Assembly (NCBI GenBank): GCA_017629175.1
Contig: JAGBXS010000034.1
Location: 1-39,885, forward strand
DNA from: Clostridia bacterium
GTDB lineage: Bacteria > Bacillota > Clostridia > Oscillospirales > CAG-382
DNA length: 39,885 nucleotides
Direction of reading: 5' to 3'
The position numbers and the translations under genes are program-made. This document shows, one piece after another, positions 39,506 through 39,885 of this stretch (positions are counted from its first letter, which is position 1; every line of letters begins with the position of its first letter). The notes under the pieces are model-generated. The model ran no database searches and had not been told where the DNA came from. It saw only the letters and a program-made list of their open reading frames with translations.

Positions 39506-39601
39506 TTATTCCATGCTTTCCAACATTGCCAGACATTCTCGGAATGCAGGATCCTTGGCAATGGGGGAATCCTCTGCGAGGATACCACGCCAATCCTTCA
39601 A
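39506..39601 (-). other. Short leftward ORF, possible 3' gene remnant
   Basis: In the leftward frame a protein-like stretch begins around LKDWRGILAEDSPIAKDPAF and ends MLESME before TAA at 39506-39508. The residue pattern looks coding, but there is no ATG or ribosome site. The only in-frame start is TTG at 39599-39601. It begins right after the tRNA terminator. It may be the tail of a gene lost when something inserted or was deleted next to the tRNAs. Confidence 0.3.
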
Positions 39602-39610
39602 GATTGGATA

Positions 39611-39639
39611 AAAAAATCCAAGCCTTTCGGCTTGGATTT
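39611..39639 (-). terminator. Terminator of the tRNA operon
   Basis: AAATCCAAGCC (39614-39624) and GGCTTGGATTT (39629-39639) form a hairpin. Read leftwards it is followed by a T tract, and it sits just beyond tRNA-Gly. Confidence 0.88.
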
Positions 39640-39640
39640 C

Positions 39641-39716
39641 TGGAGCGGATTACGGGGGTCGAACCCGCTACCTCAACCTTGGCAAGGTTGCGCTCTACCA
39701 AATGAGCTAAATCCGC
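39641..39716 (-). tRNA. tRNA-Gly (anticodon GCC)
   Basis: Read leftwards, a 76-base cloverleaf starts GCGGATTTAGCTC, with anticodon stem CAACC/GGTTG around loop TTGCCAA (GCC). The T arm is CGGGTTCGACCCCCG-like, and the acceptor ends AATCCGCTCCA. The CCA end is encoded. Confidence 0.95.
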
Positions 39717-39739
39717 ATCAACAGTCCCTGTCGGGACTG

Positions 39740-39816
39740 TGGCGATTCGAAGGGGACTCGAACCCCTGACCTCCGCCGTGACAGGGCGGCGTTCTAACCA
39801 ACTGAACTACCGAACC
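39740..39816 (-). tRNA. tRNA-Asp (anticodon GTC)
   Basis: Read leftwards, 77 bases start GGTTCGGTAGTTCAG, with anticodon stem CCGCC/GGCGG around CTGTCAC (GTC). The T arm is GGGGTTCGAGTCCCC and the 3' end is encoded CCA. Confidence 0.95.
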
Positions 39817-39821
39817 AAAAC

Positions 39822-39885
39822 TGGAGCTGATGGCGGGATTCGGACCCGCGACCTCATCCTTACCAAGGATGTGCGCTACCACCTG
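39822..39885 (-). tRNA. tRNA-Thr (anticodon GGT), 5' end outside the window
   Basis: Read leftwards, the D arm, anticodon stem CATCC/GGATG around TTGGTAA (GGT), the T arm CGGGTCCGAATCCCG and encoded CCA are present. The first dozen bases lie beyond the edge. Confidence 0.92.

Noticed and set aside
1..39885. rRNA genes, riboswitches, insertion sequences or replication origin
   Set aside because: I saw no rRNA signature, no transposase, no DnaA-box cluster and no riboswitch-like conserved leader.

Overview
The window looks like chromosome from a gut-type Clostridia (Eubacteriales, perhaps Oscillospirales or a relative). The grounds are moderately high GC, AGGAGG-type ribosome sites, sigma-A-like promoters with 17-base spacers, many secreted Ig/SH3/SLH/dockerin/discoidin proteins with PxTGD-like or lipoprotein anchors, a BlaI/M56 pair and CCA-encoding tRNA genes. 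Assignment below class is inference. No rRNA, CRISPR array, insertion sequence or integrase is visible.

Layout. 1-5584: a D-lyxose isomerase (cut by the window edge) and a sirtuin share one leftward transcript. Diverging from them are an SLH lipoprotein, a PLP aminotransferase and a DUF4091/GH123-like hydrolase. 5585-11520: a decayed gene copy, then four tandem monocistronic genes for secreted discoidin-type proteins. The four share a signal peptide, promoter, C-terminal anchor and terminator. 11534-17020: a MacB-like ABC ATPase-permease fusion, a PHP phosphoesterase, a small membrane-like protein and an AI-2E family permease. 17160-19750: a propeller-like protein translationally coupled to a GH35 beta-galactosidase. 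19876-25393: a BlaI-type repressor followed by a 1717-residue M56 (BlaR1-like) membrane peptidase with an unusual sensor region. 25458-27797: a secreted glucosaminidase/Ig/SH3/dockerin protein.

28051-37181 is a compact phage head cassette: small and large terminase, portal, scaffold, P22-like coat, small head proteins, a propeller-like tail hub candidate, a coiled-coil protein, a Hol44-type holin, a 28-residue microORF and a small membrane protein. Genes overlap by 4 bases at five junctions and none is visibly broken. Yet the window shows no integrase, repressor, replication gene, tail-length or fibre gene, or endolysin. It could be a trimmed podovirus-like prophage or a domesticated particle. 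37287-39341 holds two host-like genes of unknown function. The right end holds a leftward tRNA cluster (Thr, Asp, Gly) with its terminator and a possible gene remnant.

The strongest candidates for something undescribed are: (i) the tandem surface-protein family, where three promoters each carry a TTGTGC-type direct repeat 26 bases apart and exactly 42 bases upstream of the -35; (ii) the lysin-less, integrase-less head cassette with its coupled microORF; and (iii) the giant M56 receptor with Ser/Glu/Pro-rich inserts and repeated extracellular modules.
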